Assembly: GCA_965199005.1 (NCBI GenBank)
Contig: CBDAQK010000001.1
Location: forward strand, 2,604,001-2,668,000
DNA length: 64,000 nucleotides
DNA from: LMUY01 sp965199005
GTDB taxonomy: Bacteria > Pseudomonadota > Alphaproteobacteria > Acetobacterales > Acetobacteraceae
Direction: 5' to 3'
Shown: one piece after another, positions 63,382 through 64,000 of the stretch
How the letters are laid out: each line of letters starts with the position of its first letter
Position numbering within the stretch: position 1 is the first letter of the stretch
Notes under the pieces: model-generated
What the model saw: only the letters and a program-made list of their open reading frames with translations
Told to the model about the DNA's origin: nothing
The model's database searches: none
Made by a program: the position numbers and the translations under genes

Positions 63382-64000
63382 TCAATCGGCGCCCTTGCGC
63401 AGCATCGTGTCCAACCTGCCCGCCACGATCCACGCCGTGTCATGCGCGGCTGCCTTGTTCGCATCGAAGCCGCCCAGGTAGACCGTTCCGCCCCCACCGG
63501 GGAACGGCGACGCGGCAATCGTGCGGACCGCGACACGCGAGTGCGCGAAGCCGGTCGTTACCCGGTGCAGCTCGTAGGTGGCGTCTGGCCAGCGGACCAC
63601 GAACCAGGCGCCTGCCTCGACCTGGCCGTAGCCGACGTCCACCACTGCGTGTTCTGGGGGGACTGTCGCGGTCCGGGGCACGAACGCCATCAGGCCGATC
63701 AGCAGCGCCTCTCCCCGCCCGGGCACTGCGACGGGCGTCATGTCGTTGTAGGCGGCGATGACGTAGCCGACTGGCGTGCTCCATGCCCGGCCAAGGAAGG
63801 TGAGGAGATCGACGTCAGTCGTTTCCGCGCCCGTGTCTGGGTCGACCCGAACGATGCGCGCGGCGCTCCCTTCCACGGCGGCCAGCAGAATTTGTCTGCC
63901 ACCGTCGGCCGCGACCGCGGTCAACCCGCGGAGGCCCGTCTCCGAACGGCCCGGGCGGGGATTGGTGTAGACCAGGCGCCAGTGCGGCACCGGGCCGTCC
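63382..64000 (-). CDS. 3' part of an unidentified gene (cut by window edge)
   Basis: At least 205 aa, still open at the end of the window, so the start is not seen. The sequence is a run of short beta strands with Asp/Gly turns (LTAVAADGGRQILLAAVEG, ARIVRVDPDTGAETTDV, GTVYLGGFDANKAAAHDTAW), suggesting a beta-propeller-like, possibly exported, protein. No family name can be supported. Confidence 0.6.
   Translation of the reverse strand, partial: DGPVPHWRLVYTNPRPGRSETGLRGLTAVAADGGRQILLAAVEGSAARIVRVDPDTGAETTDVDLLTFLGRAWSTPVGYVIAAYNDMTPVAVPGRGEALLIGLMAFVPRTATVPPEHAVVDVGYGQVEAGAWFVVRWPDATYELHRVTTGFAHSRVAVRTIAASPFPGGGGTVYLGGFDANKAAAHDTAWIVAGRLDTMLRKGAD

Noticed and set aside
1..64000. CRISPR arrays, tRNA or rRNA genes
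   Set aside because: I found no regularly spaced repeats, no T-loop GGTTCGAATC-type cloverleaf and no conserved rRNA sequence.

Overview
The window is high-GC DNA (roughly 65-70 %) whose gene families point to an alphaproteobacterium. I infer a Rhodospirillales/Acetobacteraceae or Sphingomonadales relative from the DUF6880, DUF427 and YiiG/DUF3829 genes, the isoquinoline-oxidoreductase-type molybdoenzyme, the many short-chain dehydrogenases and the overlapping GTGA/ATGA gene junctions. There are no rRNA, tRNA or core housekeeping genes. Pseudogenes, gene remnants and an insertion sequence are frequent, so this looks like an accessory region (genomic island or large plasmid).

Layout. 0-8 kb: two intact and one decayed copy of an unusual C5-cytosine DNA methyltransferase, each ending in a ribbon-helix-helix-like module, with small unknown genes between them. 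8-13 kb: membrane/envelope genes (STM3941-like protein, lipoprotein, DUF3829, and an SPFH/band-7 protein beside an NAD-kinase-like protein with a C-terminal membrane anchor). 13.7-23.3 kb: a defence-type island with DUF6880, a DUF2235 alpha/beta hydrolase and a complete HORMA/TRIP13-type (type III) CBASS operon: cap6 (AAA+), a small cap8-position gene, cap7 (HORMA), CD-NTase and a Cap4-type nuclease-SAVED effector. It is divergent from a capH-capP-like XRE/metalloprotease pair. Two related 16-bp dyad sequences lie between the divergent operons. 23-34 kb: redox enzymes and transporters, several broken by frameshift, stop or deletion (alcohol dehydrogenase, MFS, LysR, EamA), plus an intact two-subunit molybdenum oxidoreductase and an M20 amidohydrolase.

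35.08-37.28 kb: a 2.2-kb ISL3-family element carrying its own cytosine methyltransferase. It sits inside a solute-binding-protein gene whose frame is exactly restored when the element and one 7-bp target repeat are removed. 37-49.5 kb: hydrolases, DUF72, DUF4142, an AraC regulator, a large winged-helix/STAND ATPase regulator overlapping a peptide-type solute-binding protein, and a long gene-free stretch holding an integrase remnant.

49.5-62.7 kb: two related redox clusters (SDRs, Old Yellow Enzyme, SnoaL-like, DUF427, GST, DUF1330, MFS) facing away from each other, with a LysR regulator. The two clusters share homologous gene sets. Two promoters in the plus-strand cluster carry a common ~37-bp upstream element. 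The window ends in the 3' part of an unidentified gene.
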